Assembly (NCBI GenBank): GCA_937864895.1
Contig: CALMDF010000013.1
Coordinates: 1-7,119 of the forward strand
Reading direction: 5' to 3'
DNA length: 7,119 nt
Origin: an uncultured Holophagales bacterium
GTDB taxonomy: Bacteria; Acidobacteriota; Thermoanaerobaculia; UBA5066
The notes under the pieces were generated by a model. It searched no databases. It was not told where the DNA came from and saw nothing but the letters and a program-made list of their open reading frames with translations. Shown in pieces: positions 5,327-7,119 of this stretch. The position numbers were made by a program, and so were the translations under genes. Each line of letters opens with the position of its first letter. The stretch's first letter is position 1.

Positions 5327-5938
5327 GTGGACAGTCCCGGCGCCGCGAAGCGGGCGGTCTTCGGCGCGCTCGCCGCGAGCTGGGACGAAGCGAAGTCCGG
5401 GGAGGCGATCGCGGCCGGCGTCGAACGGGGTCTCGCCCTCCTCGGAGACGTCTCGGGGCTCGACGTCGTGGACCTCGGCTGCGGTCCCGGCCGGCTCGAG
5501 CCGTTTCTCCTCCCGCGGCTCGGGACGGGGAGCGTCGTCGCGATCGACTTCGCGCCGGAGATGATCGGGAGGGGAGCGAGCCTGTGCCCCGACCCGCGCG
5601 TGACCTGGCTCTGCCGGGACGTGCTCGACACGGGCCTGGAGGACTCCTGCGCGGGCCTCGTCCTCTGCTTCAACGCCTTCCCGCATTTCCCCGACGCGGC
5701 GGCCGTGCTCGGGGAAGCGAGGCGCTGGCTGAGGCCGGGCGGCCGGCTCCTCCTCTGGCACGACCTCGGCAGGGAGCGGCTCGCCGAGGTCCACCGGCGG
5801 GCCGGGCGAGCGGTCGAAGGCGCCCTCCTCCCCCCGGCCGCCGCGCTCGCCGCCACGGCCCGGGCCGGGGGGCTCCTCGTCGAGCGCGCGGAGGAGGACG
5901 AGAGCTCCTACACGTTCCTGGCCCGGCGCCCGGCCTGA
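5327..5938 (+). CDS. Class I SAM-dependent methyltransferase (Methyltransf_11-like)
   Basis: This 203-residue cytosolic protein has a Rossmann-fold methyltransferase core. Motif I is VDLGCGPG (48-55), and the acidic residue at the end of strand 2 is Asp74 in VVAIDFAPEMI. A CRDVLD segment follows motif I, NAFPHFPD lies in the substrate-side region, and LRPGGRLLLWHD is the usual late strand motif. The substrate is unknown: the family includes small-molecule, quinone and natural-product methylases, and nothing here separates them. The GTG start at 5327 has GAGG (5315-5318) 8 nt upstream and lies 2 nt after the receptor stop, so it belongs to the nikR-receptor operon. Context suggests a role linked to metal or metallophore handling, but that is inference. 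It ends 7 nt from the convergent exporter gene. Confidence 0.88.
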   Translation: MDSPGAAKRAVFGALAASWDEAKSGEAIAAGVERGLALLGDVSGLDVVDLGCGPGRLEPFLLPRLGTGSVVAIDFAPEMIGRGASLCPDPRVTWLCRDVLDTGLEDSCAGLVLCFNAFPHFPDAAAVLGEARRWLRPGGRLLLWHDLGRERLAEVHRRAGRAVEGALLPPAAALAATARAGGLLVERAEEDESSYTFLARRPA

Positions 5939-5945
5939 CGAACCG

Positions 5946-6881
5946 CTACTCCCCGTGCCGGCAGGAGTGGACCTCGACGCTCACGTGCGTGAGACCGAGG
6001 CCGGCGGGGAGGAGCGCCCGGTAGCCGTCGGGGGAGAGGGGCTCGGGGCTGACGACGGCGACGATCGCGGCCCAGCCCTCCGGCGAGATCCTCCAGACGT
6101 GAAGGTCGGAGGCGCGGTCGCCGGTGCGGGCCTCGATCGCGGCCCGGATCCTCGCGAGGAGTGCCTCGGGGGCCTGTCGGTCGAGGAGGACCCTCCCGCT
6201 GTCGCGCAGGAGGCCGACGGACCAGCGGGTGATGACGGCCGCCCCGACGATCCCCATGACGGGGTCGAGGAACGTCCACCCGAAGAGGACGCCCCCGAGG
6301 AGCGCGCCGATGGCGAGAAGCGAGGTCACGGCGTCGGCGAGGACGTGGAGGTAGGCCGAGCGGAGGTTGTGGTCGTGCCCGTGCTCCTCCTCGTGGGTCA
6401 GGAGGAGCGCGCTCACGGCGTTCACGGCGAGGCCGACGACCGCGACGGCGATGGCCCAGCCGAATTCCACGTGCACCGGGTGGAGGAGGCGCTCGGCGCT
6501 CTCCCAGGCCATGAGGAGGGCAAACCCCGCGAGGAGGACCGCGCCCGTGAACCCGGCGAGGGCGTTCATCTTCCCGGCGCCGAAGCTGAACCGCTCGTCC
6601 GCCGCGTGTCTCCTCACCCAGGCGTACGCGAAGGCGGAGATGCCGAGGGCGGCGGTGTGCGAGGCCATGTGGAGCCCGTCGGCGAGGAGCGCCATCGACC
6701 CGAACCTCAGGCCGGCGGCGATCTCGACGAGCATCGTCACCGCCGTCAGGCCGATGACGACCCTCGTTCGCCGCTCGCCCGGACGCGGCTGGTCCTGCCC
6801 GAACACGTGCTCGTGGCGCAGGTCCTCGGCGCAGGCGGCGTGGGGGGCGTCCCCGCCTTCGGCCGGGTTCCGGGTCGTCAC
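5946..6881 (-). CDS. dmeF: DmeF-type Co(II)/Ni(II) efflux transporter, cation diffusion facilitator family
   Basis: This 311-residue inner-membrane antiporter would export cobalt and nickel from the cytosol. The start of the first membrane helix (VVIGLTAVTMLVEIAAG), the TM2 segment LLADGLHMASHTAALG and the RFSFGAGKMNALAGF loop resemble DmeF members closely. The transport-site ligands are His71 and His75 (HxxxH in TM2, where zinc CDFs usually have HxxxD) with His179 and Asp183 (HxxxD in TM5). The cytosolic loop before TM5 is histidine-rich (His163, 167, 169, 171), and the N-terminal tail carries His14, His23 and His25. The C-terminal cytosolic domain includes DLHVWRISPEGW. GTG at 6881 is chosen because it overlaps the upstream nuclease stop by 4 nt (GTGA), giving translational coupling; a GAGG lies 11 nt upstream. 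It converges on the nikR operon. DmeF assignment is from memory of family sequences; the CDF family is certain. Confidence 0.9.
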   Translation of the reverse strand: MTTRNPAEGGDAPHAACAEDLRHEHVFGQDQPRPGERRTRVVIGLTAVTMLVEIAAGLRFGSMALLADGLHMASHTAALGISAFAYAWVRRHAADERFSFGAGKMNALAGFTGAVLLAGFALLMAWESAERLLHPVHVEFGWAIAVAVVGLAVNAVSALLLTHEEEHGHDHNLRSAYLHVLADAVTSLLAIGALLGGVLFGWTFLDPVMGIVGAAVITRWSVGLLRDSGRVLLDRQAPEALLARIRAAIEARTGDRASDLHVWRISPEGWAAIVAVVSPEPLSPDGYRALLPAGLGLTHVSVEVHSCRHGE

Positions 6882-7119
6882 CGCGGCCTGAGCCTCACGA
6901 GGATCGGGTCGTGGTCGCTCGTCCTCTTCGCGTCGGAGCAGTCGGAGTTGACGTGGAGGATCTCGATCGCGGCGTCTTTCGCCAGGGAGGGGGAGACGAC
7001 GACGTGGTCGAGGACCTGCGAAGCGCCCTCGAAATTGAACGTGTAGCGGCTCCCGGCGGGGACGCGCAGGCCGAGGTTCTCGAGCGGCGGGGCCGAGAGG
7101 TGCCTGACGGGCTCCGAGT
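6878..7119 (-). CDS. Endonuclease/exonuclease/phosphatase-family nuclease, C-terminal end only
   Basis: Only the last 80 residues are inside the window; the gene continues past the right edge. The visible part has YTFNFEGASQVLDHVVVSP and ends TSDHDPILVRLRPR. The SDHDP motif carries the catalytic His of the DNase I-like fold, and the LDH-V-V-S strand before it is typical of the ExeM/NucH-like extracellular nuclease branch. These are metal-dependent phosphodiesterases. Without the N-terminus it cannot be said whether a signal peptide, lamin-tail or OB domain is present. Its TGA stop overlaps the GTG start of dmeF, so the two are probably co-translated. Confidence 0.8.
   Translation of the reverse strand, partial: SEPVRHLSAPPLENLGLRVPAGSRYTFNFEGASQVLDHVVVSPSLAKDAAIEILHVNSDCSDAKRTSDHDPILVRLRPR

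Noticed and set aside
5919..5936. GC-rich near-palindrome at the end of the methyltransferase gene as a terminator
   Set aside because: The stem is only about four pairs with no T-run after it on either strand; it is explained by coding of Ala-Arg-Arg-Pro.
5955..7046. Plus-strand reading frame of 363 codons antisense to dmeF and the nuclease
   Set aside because: It crosses the boundary between two coupled minus-strand genes and reads as Glu/Arg/Gly/Asp-rich shadow sequence.

Overview
This window comes from a Gram-negative bacterium with a very GC-rich genome (about 70% GC by eye). The outer-membrane TonB-dependent receptor shows it has an outer membrane. Leucine codons strongly favour CTC, and GTG and TTG serve as start codons. 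The lineage cannot be fixed from the sequence; an Acidobacteriota- or Myxococcota/Desulfobacterota-like organism would fit, but this is a guess.

The window is a transition-metal homeostasis locus with three blocks. (1) The left block (minus strand, 1-2762) is an iron block. A DtxR/MntR-type metalloregulator fused to a C-terminal FeoA domain lies just upstream of feoB, the ferrous-iron transporter, whose 3' end runs off the left edge. Two similar TTAG-N6-CTAA palindromes, one directly before the regulator start and one across the feoB start codon, are the best operator candidates. (2) The centre block (plus strand, 2917-5938) runs divergently from a 154-bp intergenic region. It is a compact three-gene operon: a NikR-type nickel regulator, a TonB-dependent receptor overlapping it by 4 nt, and a small SAM-dependent methyltransferase starting 2 nt after the receptor stop. 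(3) The right block (minus strand, 5946-7119) converges on the centre block with a 7-nt gap. It holds a DmeF-type Co/Ni cation-diffusion-facilitator exporter, translationally coupled (4-nt overlap) to the 3' end of an endonuclease/exonuclease/phosphatase-family nuclease that runs off the right edge.

Working model: the regulator-FeoA/FeoB block handles Fe(II) import across the inner membrane. NikR probably controls a dedicated outer-membrane nickel (or nickel-chelate) receptor, with the methyltransferase as an uncharacterised accessory. DmeF would export excess Co/Ni. No inner-membrane nickel importer lies in the window, so one would have to be elsewhere. The points most worth checking are the nested FeoA start with an ideal Shine-Dalgarno, the paired palindromes, the cysteine-rich linker of the regulator, the divergent DNA-binding strand of NikR, and the role of the methyltransferase. 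No RNA genes, CRISPR arrays, insertion sequences or attachment sites were seen, and there is no gene-free stretch longer than 300 bases.
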